DNA of 64,000 bases from Stemphylium vesicarium (Eukaryota > Ascomycota > Dothideomycetes > Pleosporales > Pleosporaceae). The stretch spans positions 1 through 64,000 of the forward strand of contig QXCR01000061.1 in the NCBI GenBank assembly GCA_004380135.1, read 5' to 3'. Shown in pieces: positions 11,700-20,908 of this stretch; the stretch's first letter is position 1; each line of letters begins with the position of its first letter. The notes under the pieces were generated by a model, which did not search any database, was not told the DNA's origin, and saw nothing but the letters and a program-made list of their open reading frames with translations. The position numbers and the translations under genes were made by a program.

Positions 11700-11971
11700 C
11701 GGCATACGGTACGGCGTTTGTTAGACAGTGGTATGTGTACGTGGGAGTTGCGGCAACGTTCCTCCTCCAACTTCTTGTATATCAATTGTACTTTGCTTGC
11801 TCCAACCTCCCTATTCGTTTCTATCTCACCATCGCGAAAATGTCCGCCAATCAGGGTAACTGGTCCGAGCGTCAGCTTTGCACTTTCCTCCCGACGCGTC
11901 CAATACGCGGCTCCGCAACGACACCCCATAATTTCTTCATTCACTTACAGATTAGCGTCTCAGCCGCTTCT

Positions 11972-13305
11972 ATGGATCCCGCTCAGCGACCCCCATATGA
12001 CACTGTCGACTTCAAAGCTCTCGCCAAAAGCGACAAAGATTTCAAGCAAGTATGGCAGCGAACATCGGGCAAACTGGACTTTCAAGACCCCGAGACTGTC
12101 CAGGCACTGTCTAAAGCGATTCTGAAATCAGACTTTGGCCTTCAGCTCGAGGTCCCGGATGATCGTCTGTGCCCGCCAGTACCCAACCGGTGGAACTACG
12201 TTGCTTGGATCCAAGGCCTCCTTGACTCTACTTCGGCTGATTATTCGAGCAAATATGATCCAAACCGCCAGGTACAAGGCTTGGATATCGGCACTGGAGC
12301 TTCCGCAATATACACTATGCTGTGCTTGAGATCGCGTTCGAACTGGTCCATGTGCGCGACAGACATTGACAAGAAGAGCTTTGATGCTGCAGCTCGCAAC
12401 CTCGCCCTCAACAACCTCATGACCCGTACAAAACTGCTTCAGACTACTCAGCTAAACCCTCTCATACCGCTTGCCGCGTTTGGTGTTGACCATCTCGACT
12501 TTACCATCTGCAACCCACCTTTCTTTACCAACTCATCCGACATGCGATCGAGTCTGAAAGGTGAAGGAAAGAGCTTGAAGCCAAACGCTGTGTGCACAGG
12601 ATCAGAAAATGAGATGGTCTGTCCTGGTGGCGACTACGGCTTCGCGACCACCATGGTCAACGAAAGTGTTGTGCTAAGGGAGAAGGTACAGTGGTACAGC
12701 AGCATGTTTGGCAAACTGGACAGTGCCAAGGCGATCATCGTACTTTTGAAGAAGCGTGGCATCACCAATTGGGCTGTCGGTGTCATAGAGGCGGGTTCAA
12801 GTACTAAGCGATGGATTGTCGCGTGGAGCTTCGGAGATCTGAGGCCAAGGAATGTGGGTATCCCATGAAGCCCGCACCATTTGAAGCTGATCTTTCGCAG
12901 AGCCATGCGCGCATTGAAAAGATAGCAAACGAGTACCTTCCGTTCCCCACCTCCTACCCAATCGCACTACCGCCTTCAGTGGAGCCACAAGCCGCCAAGG
13001 ACGCCATCGACACTCAACTATCGTCGCTCGATCTCACTTGGACATGGGATTCCGTCACTTCAACTGGCGTTGGTGAAGCCAGTCAAAACGTCTGGAGTCG
13101 AGCCTATCGACGGACCTACGAGAGGAAGCAAAGAGAAGGACTTGTCGACATGAAGGAAGACTCTGAGCGAAAGATCCAATTGGCGTTTAGGATCAGGGTC
13201 GTGGACCTTGCACGGGAGGTGATTGTGGAGTGGCTAAGGGGTACGGATCAGGTACTGTGGGAAAGTCTTTGTGGGCTGATACATCGGCATTTCAAGAAGT
13301 CGTGA
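11972..13305 (+). CDS. METTL16: METTL16-type RNA N6-adenosine methyltransferase
   Basis: Two exons, 11972-12853 and 12901-13305, 428 residues. The 47-base intron has GTGGGT donor, AGCTGAT branch and CAG acceptor and restores frame. The SAM-binding core shows the DIGTGASAIY glycine loop, an acidic strand end ATDIDKKSF, and the catalytic NPPF tetrapeptide (CNPPFF) characteristic of METTL16/YbiN-type m6A methyltransferases. The N-terminal DFKALAK...DFQDPE segment also matches this family, as does the later CPGGDYGF motif. The family methylates U6 snRNA (and MAT2A mRNA in animals). The downstream ATG at 11972 was chosen over in-frame ATGs at 11735 and 11840 because the conserved block begins directly after it and a TTACAG acceptor at 11950 suggests a leader intron. 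It lies head-to-tail behind MET8. Confidence 0.88.
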
Positions 13306-14463
13306 ACACCGTCAATGTATGAGGTTGTGTGTAGAATATGGGTCGTGAATGGCAATGACGGAGCACCGGTCGAACGCGTAGCCGGTATGAAGGCATCGGA
13401 TCAGAGACTCTCGCAGCCTATACAGGTAGCTATATAGACATGTATTCTGTTCGAAAAGAACTATCGGCCCATGTTCCAGCATACCAAGATCTAACATCGC
13501 CTCGATGAATTCCTTTTGCAGCCCACTGCAAACACGAAAAGTACATGTACAGCCCTCACACTCAACAGCAGGGTTGACGTTTACAAAGATGGAAGGCGAG
13601 CCCGCTAGGGTAAATCGGCACAGTCGGTGAGGAGCTGTCTGGGTCCATTCGCACGATTGATAGGGTATTCAGCAGGTGGGGTACGGCCTCTCGAGAATGG
13701 AATGTCCGGTCAGCTGTAGATGTGGTGGCTATTCACGCATGCTTGCCCCATCTCTTTTCTGCACATAAGCCTACCAGTGGTCACTATTGCGCTTTACTCC
13801 CGCCCGAACAAGTAGGTGCAGGGATAGCGCTTGGCGTCGTTCGATGTTCAGATCAGATGCGGAGGCGGCCGGGGAAGCAAAAATGTGGCTTCAACGGGAT
13901 CATGTCCTACTCAAGTACTCCAAATCTGGGGTTCTAGCTGGCTGGAAGAACCCGAATAAACTCCTTTTGTCCCGAACGCACTTCGAGCGAACGCCGTCAA
14001 GCCCCCTTTCAACTCACGTCCGCGGCTGGTTTCCCGACGGGCAGAGCCAGAAAGGGTCTCGGGGAAAGATTACACGCTAGCGCTCCATTTCGACTAGTCC
14101 CATCTCGACCGACATCACAGTGCAGCTGAAGGCTCTTCCGTCTCTCCCTTCTCCGCACTACAGATTCTGACGGACCCGCCAGGTTGTTCCGGTCTCATAC
14201 GCCCTTCCTCCAGCAGACGTCGCTGGCCCACTTCCCACCCGGCGAACATTCTACCACCAGCATAAAGAACGCTCGTGCTCCCCGAGTTTCCCAAGAGAAA
14301 GCCGCGAGTCAATTTTTCGACACGTCTATTAGTCCATGCACGCTTAGACTACGAAAATTTCCCCTTGAATTGCGAATCCTTGACACAATTAAAGCTTTTA
14401 CCGCTTCTTTTCTTCAACAATCCTTACTGTATGCGTCAGGTATATATGTAAATCGACTGCTTA
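13306..14463. other. Intergenic stretch
   Basis: About 1.2 kb with no supported gene. Short overlapping frames on both strands lack domains or an intron logic. It probably holds the METTL16 3' end and part of the promoter of the gene at 14701. Confidence 0.35.
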
Positions 14464-14687
14464 GCGACAAGTCTTCCTGAGCGACAAAACTTCCACAGCG
14501 GCATCTTACTTATTCTGTTATTGACTGCCGTTATACCATAGCGACATTTCCTGAGCGACACCTTTGCCCAGCAACATCTCCTTTGCGACACTACCACCGC
14601 AACATTAATTCCTCGCGACAACTTCCCAAGCAATCGCCTCAACCCGTGGATCCTCGTCACCATCCAAACGAAATTTACCTAGCGACA
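14464..14687 (+). promoter_or_regulatory. Leader region with seven GCGACA motifs
   Basis: The hexamer GCGACA occurs at 14464, 14481, 14541, 14555, 14585, 14615 and 14682, usually as AGCGACA or TGCGACA, with diverged GCAACA copies at about 14571 and 14600. All lie within 240 bases upstream of the ATG at 14701 and point the same way, so they may be in the 5' untranslated region. The binding factor is unknown. Confidence 0.45.
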
Positions 14688-14700
14688 CCCATCCATCAAC

Positions 14701-16020
14701 ATGTTTTCCCAACCTTTCCGATTCTTGGACCTGCCCGGTGAAATCCGTAACAACATCTACGACCTACTACTCTGCTCTTGGGAGGAGGAGCTCGAGCAGG
14801 ATGCAAGCATGATCAGCAGTTTCAGCCGTCGCTGTCTAAGCAATCCATCAACAGCCCTTCTCCGCGCGAACAAGCAAATCAATGCTGAAGCCTCCGACTA
14901 CATGATCAAGCGCAACCAGTTTGTTCGCATCACATGCCGAGGTCTGAACGTACGGTACCTCTTTCTAAGCGAAGGGATTCCGGTCATCACGACCGACGCA
15001 CGCAAGATCAGCCTGTTTGACGGCCACGTTATGCACATTACGCTTTCGAAGCCCGCGCTTATACTCGGGCCATTCCAGTACTCTGAGTCTGAGATCATGA
15101 TGCTCCGGTCTGATTTGCCAAAACTGTGCGAGCAACTGGACATCGAGACTGTCATGTCCAATTTCAACTTGACGACGAATGAGCACGCCTCGATTCAAGC
15201 TTCAATCCGACTCAACTACCATCAAACACGATATTTCGCGCCCAAGATCCAGAAACGGTTATTGCAGCCTCTTGCGACGTCTCTACGCGGCGTGCCGAAC
15301 CTAAAGATCACAGGGCCTGTGGATGCTGATGTAGCGGCCGCAATCAGGGACGAAGTAGCCCAACCGCGCTGGACACAGCCAGACGCGACGATCGAGGAAA
15401 TCGGCACCGGTGTAGACGTGGGCAAGCGACAATGGCAGCAAAACAACTTCTACGCCGCATCTGAATCATGGGCGTACGCCATGCGCACTCTAGAGCGCAT
15501 GCGCCACAGCTCCTCGTGGCTCGGCCTGCAGAAAACCGGCGGTGAGGATTTCGTGAACAAGACTGCGGATCTGTACTTTACCCTGCACCTCTTGCACGCC
15601 CAGTTCCTGCAGGTCGACATGGCTGGCGAGGGCCCGCTCACCCAGCGCAACGGCCACGTTGCATTGCTCCATCTGCGCAAGTGCGAGACGGCCAGTGCGC
15701 GCTTTGCTCAGCACGCTGGCGCGACTTGGACCCCGAGCAACGAGCAGTCGGCCAAGATGCTGTTCCGCCACGCGCGCTGCCTGAGGTTGTTGCGCGACCC
15801 TGCAAGCAGTGTTAAAGCTGTTACACTCATCGAAGAGGCGGCCGCTCTGGCTCCGACGGATATTGCGATTCGCGATGAGAAGGATGCGGTGGCGGCGTGG
15901 GAGGCGGAGCTGCAGGAGATGAGAGACGAGGAGGCGCGCGTACAGGCTCAGGGGAATCAAGGGTGGCGGGCTTCTATTTGGTGCTCGCTTTTGAGCGCCG
16001 TTGTTGAGATTGCTTCTTGA
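14701..16020 (+). CDS. F-box-like/2EXR-type hypothetical protein
   Basis: Intronless, 439 residues. It opens with FRFLDLPGEIRNNIYDLLL (residues 6-24), the hallmark of a large fungal family with an F-box-like or 2EXR motif common in dothideomycetes. The N-terminal half continues with the usual LLRANKQINAEAS pattern. The C-terminal third is helical and rich in Ala, Leu, Arg and Glu, reminiscent of TPR-like helices (HVALLHLRKCETASARFAQH, AAALAPTDIAIRDEKDAVAAWEAEL), but no exact repeat was confirmed. A role in substrate-adaptor binding is only inferred. The leader carries the GCGACA motif series. Confidence 0.8.
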   Translation: MFSQPFRFLDLPGEIRNNIYDLLLCSWEEELEQDASMISSFSRRCLSNPSTALLRANKQINAEASDYMIKRNQFVRITCRGLNVRYLFLSEGIPVITTDARKISLFDGHVMHITLSKPALILGPFQYSESEIMMLRSDLPKLCEQLDIETVMSNFNLTTNEHASIQASIRLNYHQTRYFAPKIQKRLLQPLATSLRGVPNLKITGPVDADVAAAIRDEVAQPRWTQPDATIEEIGTGVDVGKRQWQQNNFYAASESWAYAMRTLERMRHSSSWLGLQKTGGEDFVNKTADLYFTLHLLHAQFLQVDMAGEGPLTQRNGHVALLHLRKCETASARFAQHAGATWTPSNEQSAKMLFRHARCLRLLRDPASSVKAVTLIEEAAALAPTDIAIRDEKDAVAAWEAELQEMRDEEARVQAQGNQGWRASIWCSLLSAVVEIAS

Positions 16021-16143
16021 GCGGGCGGTGGCAGGGGTATGGTGATGTCGTTTTACATAGTTCTTTGATACCCAAATGATTCCGATTCGAAAGATATCTA
16101 ATCATTCGCATGTCTTATTTCCTCTGTGCTTGGCACGCTGGGG

Positions 16144-16150
16144 TATAAAT
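16144..16150 (+). promoter_or_regulatory. TATA box of array unit 1
   Basis: GGGTATAAATACTG followed by a CT-rich tract and the shared ATG motif 89 bases downstream at 16233. It also lies about 125 bases beyond the stop of the 14701 gene. Confidence 0.45.
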
Positions 16151-16814
16151 ACTGTCTCCTGGGCTTCTCTCCTCCTTTTCCTCACTCATCGAACTACGCT
16201 TCTTAGATCTAAATGCAAAGGATAGAGAGCCCATGTCTTCCTGTTCCTGTTTAAGAAAGCCATCAGTGCCAAAGATATGTTGGCTCCTCCGCTGCGTGCG
16301 CAACTAAAAGATGAAACCCTTGCGACATGAGCACGCAAGAAAGGACGAACATCACCCCGGATGGTCTCCCTCTTCCAAAATAGCGAAAGCTAGAGCTGAT
16401 GTCCGCGAGCGAGGGGTTATAAAAATATTACCTTCCCCACTTTCCCTCTTTCCTTCTATTCTTTGTATCACTCGAAAGTCGCTTTACTTTGAAAAGACCA
16501 AGCAGAGTTAACACGTCTATTCCGTTCCTAAAATATGCTATGGAATCGTGTTGTGGAGTGTGCGGCGGCTCTGCTCTTTCTAAACCCGAGCAAAGCATCG
16601 AGACATGGTGAAATATGGAAAGGGAGATGCTGAGTTCTTTATCTAAACACGCATCCGGCACTCCTTACTTGTGTCTTCAAAAGCACTAGAACCATCAACA
16701 AATGGGAAAGATGTGTCTTACATTACTTTACATATGAGAAAAAAATCAGCAGAAGGACACATGTGTCTGCCTGCCTGACAATGTGATATTCAAAAACAAA
16801 TTCGAAGCATGTAT

Positions 16815-16833
16815 GAAAGAAAGAAAGAAAGAG

Positions 16834-16868
<35 letters not shown>

Positions 16869-16887
16869 AAGAAAAAAAGAAAAAAAG
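16815..16887. repeat. (GAAA)n microsatellite
   Basis: Seventeen or so GAAA units with minor interruptions (GAGA, GATA, GAAAAAAA towards the end). It sits inside the tandem array region and separates its first two units from the better-conserved central units. Confidence 0.9.
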
Positions 16888-17162
16888 GCGACAAGCAATT
16901 ACATGGCCTGATTTTGCTTCTAAAAAGGTTCCTACAACGTCCCAGGTCTGCGTCCTTCCGTTTCCACCTTTGTCAACGGCTTCGGAAGGTGTTCTTGTAA
17001 AGCCTTACTAGACCAGGCCCCCGCCTCTTCTTCGTAAACAAAAAAGGTCAGAGACAAGAGCACTCGGTCGTTGGCTCGGGAGAAGCGATTTCATACTAAA
17101 AAAAACTACTGCGTCACTCGCGCATCTCCACATCACTTCTTCCGCTTATCTTACAACTTAAA

Positions 17163-17442
17163 ATGTCCGCAAATCAACTATATGCGCGTCTAGGCCTTTT
17201 GGTGAGTGCAAAAGCCCCCTTTTCCATCCTTCTCTCCTCTTCTTCCCCCACACAAAATGTCCTATATACAGAAAACGAGGCTTCTCTCAAAAACCATAAA
17301 CGAAGCCTTTATGTTGTGTTCCTCTCCCCGTGTCTCAATAAAACATCTAAATGAGCTATCCATGGCTGTTACCCTCATCCCATCGAAAAGAAATATACAC
17401 GAGTACATGGGCTGCGCGGCCCAATTTGCCAAACAGCTCTAA
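17163..17442 (+). CDS. Possible two-exon micro-gene within the tandem array
   Basis: ATG at 17163 follows a CT-rich leader ending CTTAAAATG. Exon 1 would be 17163-17201 (13 codons), then an ideal donor GTGAGT and an acceptor TATACAG at 17269, giving a 68-base pyrimidine-rich intron. Exon 2 from 17270 stays open to TAA at 17440, total about 70 residues, containing LLSKTINEAF followed by MLCSSPRV. The LSK...MLC.SP.V pattern recurs in the neighbouring unit at 17471 (FLSKDMEQRHMLCFSPCV), which suggests protein-level relatedness. No known family. The exon 2 start could equally be the internal ATG at 17311. Confidence 0.35.
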
Positions 17443-17470
17443 ACCCCAACGCCCCCCCCTCGTCAATGCC

Positions 17471-17665
17471 ATGAGGTTTCTCTCGAAAGACATGGAACAG
17501 AGACACATGCTGTGCTTCTCTCCGTGCGTTCGAAATTTGAATCATAGGCTATTATGGCTATTGCTCGCGTCGCCCGAAAAACAGGGTTCCACAGATCCAT
17601 GGGCTGTGTGGCTCGATCTCCTGAACATCGCTAAAAGCTACGAGATCACGACAGCATGGAGTTGA
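17471..17665 (+). CDS. Possible 64-residue micro-gene within the tandem array
   Basis: Open from ATG 17471 to TGA 17663-17665. The protein starts MRFLSKDMEQRHMLCFSPCV and continues with a Leu/Trp-rich segment (LLWLLLASPEK), so it could be weakly membrane-associated. The opening aligns with the unit before it (LLSKTINEAFMLCSSPRV) and less well with unit 1 (LRFLDL...MSSCSCLR). No TATA box precedes this copy. Function unknown; it may be untranslated. Confidence 0.3.
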   Translation: MRFLSKDMEQRHMLCFSPCVRNLNHRLLWLLLASPEKQGSTDPWAVWLDLLNIAKSYEITTAWS

Positions 17666-17679
17666 AGATGCGGGAGGAG

Positions 17680-17686
17680 TATAAAC
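17680..17686 (+). promoter_or_regulatory. TATA box of array unit at 17.7 kb
   Basis: GGAGTATAAACACCGCACTCTT. The same layout recurs 244 bases downstream (GGAGTATAAATACCGCGCTC). The shared ATG motif follows at 17769. Confidence 0.5.
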
Positions 17687-17923
17687 ACCGCACTCTTTCC
17701 ACCTTTTCTCCTCTTATTGTCTTGACATCGAAAATACTACTTGTCTAAAAAAGACCTTGAACTATGTTATGCTGTGTTTCCTTCTCTCGGTCCAAAACAT
17801 GAACCGTGGCAAGTGATGGCTGCTGCTGCAGTCTGCTGAAAACGAGACTATGGCGAGACATGAGCTGCGATGCCTCTAAAAGGGTTTCAATGCCTATACA
17901 TGGAGGTGACACTCGGCCTGGAG

Positions 17924-17930
17924 TATAAAT
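17924..17930 (+). promoter_or_regulatory. TATA box of array unit at 17.9 kb
   Basis: CTGGAGTATAAATACCGCGC followed by a long pyrimidine tract; the best match to a fungal core promoter in the array. The shared ATG motif follows at 18032. Confidence 0.5.
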
Positions 17931-18211
17931 ACCGCGCTCTCTCCGCCTCTTGTACCTCTTCTATTCTTTCCACTCCTATTCTCTAAAACTTCGAGAAGAC
18001 AGCTTGTCTAAAATAGACACGCCATTTGTTCATGTCGTATTCCTCTCCTTCCTGAAAGTTCATGGACTAATGAACGACTGGTGGTTGTTTCGCGTCTCCC
18101 GAAAAATGACGAAAGTGGAAACATATGCTGCGAGATTGCGCTGGTCGGATTCGTTCGTTAAATAACACCAGATTCATACCATGGGGCTTGAGATGTTGGG
18201 TGAGATGTGTG

Positions 18212-18218
18212 TATATAC
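18212..18218 (+). promoter_or_regulatory. TATA-like box of array unit at 18.2 kb
   Basis: GTGTATATACCTCGTGCCTC followed by CT-rich DNA. It lies 288 bases after the previous TATA box. A 61-codon frame from 18308 contains the shared ATG motif at 18359 in frame. Confidence 0.4.
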
Positions 18219-18688
18219 CTCGTGCCTCGCTCCTCCTCTTCTTAGTTCTTCTACTTCTCTGAGCATACCCTCTCCTCATTACACTAAAATCGTTAAAAAC
18301 TGCAAGTATGTGTGGGATCCTGGATTCTGGGCAAATAACTCTCGCGTTGTCCGTCGCCATGTCTCTTTCCTTGTCTACCTCAAAAACGTCGACGACCTCG
18401 AAAAGTCGAGGAGCTCGAGCCATGTCTCTGGCTTTGCCTTCTCCTACAAATGTCAGCTTCCTCTATTACGTCCCTAGCTCCGCCCGTCCCTAAATCTCCA
18501 TGTTCATCATCGATGTCTTGGAGAGAGCTCTTGAATCTAAATACCTATGGAGCTCGCTAAAAAAAACACCATCGATCCAGCTCTCAGGAGAAGGCGCGCT
18601 GTCCTGCGATAGTCTAAAGACATTAAAAGCGCACAGAAAACAAGATATGCGTCTTTTGTATCGTAAAACCTAGCTATCAAAAAGGGAC

Positions 18689-18713
18689 TAGAAGTCCATA
18701 CATGGGACTTCTA
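18689..18713. repeat. Perfect 9-bp inverted repeat (hairpin)
   Basis: TAGAAGTCC at 18689-18697 and GGACTTCTA at 18705-18713 with a 7-base loop ATACATG. It lies about 100 bases before the TATA box at 18814 and overlaps the CATGGG phrase that recurs across array units. Confidence 0.6.
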
Positions 18714-18813
18714 CACCGTGCCGACTAAAGCATCATTCCCCAGCCAACAGAGACACCTGCAATAATATTAGCCGAGGTACAATCGCGTGGTCCCTCTGGT
18801 CTCTGCCAGGGAC

Positions 18814-18820
18814 TATAAAT
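18814..18820 (+). promoter_or_regulatory. TATA box at 18.8 kb
   Basis: GGGACTATAAATTACCCGCTTC followed by TTCTCTTCACAGAACG. The downstream unit is too diverged to align convincingly with the central ones. A further TTTATAAAG box lies at 19153. Confidence 0.35.
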
Positions 18821-19200
18821 TACCCGCTTCAACTCCTTCTCTTCACAGAACGAAGAAGCTACTTCAAGAACTGTTTCACTGAAAATGATGAAGCTGTGAT
18901 TTTATGGAGTGTCTGCTGCGGGAAAGCTCTGCATGATCTATTCCAAAAGTTTGACGCAGAGACGAGAAAGGTACCATGAGATTCGAGGAACGAGTGGGGT
19001 CAAAAACATATGTGAAAATAACGCGGCTGAGCAGTATGCATGGAGACGCACGCATGATTGCTTCTGATCTTGGAAGGTGGTAAATGTCAAATCGAACAGC
19101 TCTAAGACAAGATGTCTTCCCCCCCATACGTCTCCGGCCCCCTCCCCGCGTTTATAAAGCCGGCTCTTCTTCTGCTTTTACACTTCGATATGCCTCTGTT

Positions 19201-19758
19201 TCTGAATGTAGGAGGGGTTTAAAAAAAACGACGATATGATTTCTGGATGGGTCGTTCGTGCGGAGTGCCTTAAATAAATGGACGTCGAAGACATGGCGGA
19301 AAAGTGCACGATTTCAAAAGTGCGCTTTAGAAACAAGAAAGGCGTGTTGGAAATACAGCTTTTGGTGGATTTGATGGGGTATGAGATTCATGGAAAAGTA
19401 GCGTCATGTGTATAACCAGTAATGCTGACTGTCGAGGCAAGCAGTTGTCTGATAAGCTGATGTTTGGTCCCGGCTGAGATGACCGAGGCAGGCGCACATG
19501 AGCGGAAAAGGAATGCATGACACCCATGTCCACTTGCAGCTCGTGGGAGAAACAAATCGGAAGCTCATTCATGTTTCATCGGAGCGGGGTGCGCTAGAAA
19601 AGGCAACGCGAGAACGTTTGGTAGGGAGAAAAAGAAATATTGGTTGACGGATTTAGAAACAAAGATGCTTCTGTGGTACTGTTCCATGAATTTGAGGTGC
19701 ATTACCCCTCACGAGGTGTCCAACTCCTGCCGTGTTGACATGTAAACACGCTTCATGA

Positions 19759-19791
<33 letters not shown>

Positions 19792-20908
19792 GGCAGCCTC
19801 GCTTGTGATTCGGATGTGGAGCCGACATCCATGACAATGCAAGGCGTTAACGTAGATGTGCAGAAAACATGTTTCCCACGAGACAAGCAGAAAGCAGATT
19901 CCGCGGACGTCTCTCGCCTAAGACGCATGTGGAGACGCTACAGCGTTGCTGCAGGATCACTAGGCTTCGTGATGTCGGGTACAAGCGAGCTGTTGTTCTT
20001 TTTGGGTGGCTAAGGTGCCCGAGACTAAGCGTGCTATCTCGCATGGTGTAGTCAATAGTGGCATCATGATTGTGCAGACGGGAGGAAAGTTTCAGAGGGC
20101 CGGATATACGGCTGTGGCGCGGAGTTTAGCGACGGCAGGTGCAGCCGTCACCCTTGTTGGCAGGTGGGCTCCAGGCTGTTATCGTGGGTTCAAAACATGC
20201 AAGTCAGATGTTGGAAAATGAGGAACAAGCTCACGGTAGACTTGGGCTCGGTGCTTGCTTATCGCATGTGCATCGGAGGGGCTAGGAGACGCTGGGTGGG
20301 TAGATGGTGCAAATCTCAATTCGCACCCCGGTCGCTGTCGTCGTCATTGTTCGGTCGTGGTAGCGGTGGCTGCTGCACCCTGTCGCCAGCCTCTCCTTGT
20401 CGCTCGCAGCTGCGACGGCGGAGAGACAGCATCGTCGACAACAACACGCGCCCGCACTGATAGCAGCAGCACCTCGTATCCTACCCCTCGTTGGAGGAAT
20501 TGGGGCGCGGCGAGTGCTGCAGATCTTCCGAAGAAGCCGGCACCTGGGCTTGGCCGCGCTGAGGGCCCTGCGGCCGACTACTTCACGACTTAACGATTTA
20601 GACGTCCGGGCTCCTTGGCAGCTTGCGACGCCCTTTCCTCAAACACCCAAGCACTCCCGCCGTGCATTTTCTGCACTCAACAATTCCGCCCGTCATCCAT
20701 GGACTGCTTCAGCGCTAGCATCGCATAACAGACACGTACTCTGGGCTGTATCCCACCCTCACTGTCGCTTCAGAACCCCCCCCCCCCCCGGAATTTTAGC
20801 GAGCCTCGACTTCCACCGCCCCGGCCCACGCGCGCGCCCCCAGAGCAACTTCCTCGAGTATTAGGACGGCAGGCGCGACTCGACCCGGAGTGCCAGTCAC
20901 GCTTTTAG
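19201..20908. other. Intergenic stretch upstream of BST1
   Basis: No supported gene. It contains a GTC microsatellite at 19758-19791, a C homopolymer near 20777, and GC-rich DNA from about 20240 that gives long overlapping frames on both strands without domains. The last part is presumably the BST1 promoter and leader. Confidence 0.4.
19758..19791. repeat. (GTC)n microsatellite
   Basis: Eleven consecutive GTC/CGT units in GACGTCGTC...GTCGTGGC. Intergenic. Confidence 0.95.

Larger units (their letters stand above)
16141..19200 (+). repeat. Diverged tandem array of TATA-led units, period about 262 bp
   Basis: Units share, in order, a TATA box, a pyrimidine-rich tract, a CTAAAA-containing segment, an ATG in the context ATGYYGTGTTCCTCTCC, a CCCGAAAAA phrase and a CATGGGCTGTG-like phrase. 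The ATG motif recurs at 16233, 17311, 17507, 17769, 18032 and 18359, with central spacings of 196, 262 and 263 bases. GTCTAAAA(A/T)AGAC hairpins at 17743 and 18006 are 263 apart. TATA boxes sit at 16144, 16418, 17680, 17924, 18212, 18814 and 19153. Outer units are weaker. The peptides read from the shared ATG begin MLC or MS- and soon diverge or terminate. It may be a micro-gene family, a non-coding RNA array, or a decaying duplication. No transposon terminal repeats or protein domain were seen. Confidence 0.6.

Noticed and set aside
11735..11971. N-terminal extension of the METTL16-like protein from upstream in-frame ATGs
   Set aside because: The extension has no resemblance to the family and contains a likely leader-intron acceptor (TTACAG at 11950); the conserved block begins just after ATG 11972.
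16809..17000. Lys/Glu-rich frame starting in the GAAA microsatellite
   Set aside because: It is a translation of the simple repeat.
17163..17177. Similarity of AAAATGTCCGCAAATCA to AAAATGTCCGCCAATCA at 11837
   Set aside because: Only about 15 bases long with no flanking match; probably chance around favourable start-codon context.
20255..20864. Long overlapping forward frames upstream of BST1
   Set aside because: GC-rich DNA keeps several frames open at once; no domains, and a C homopolymer interrupts the better one.
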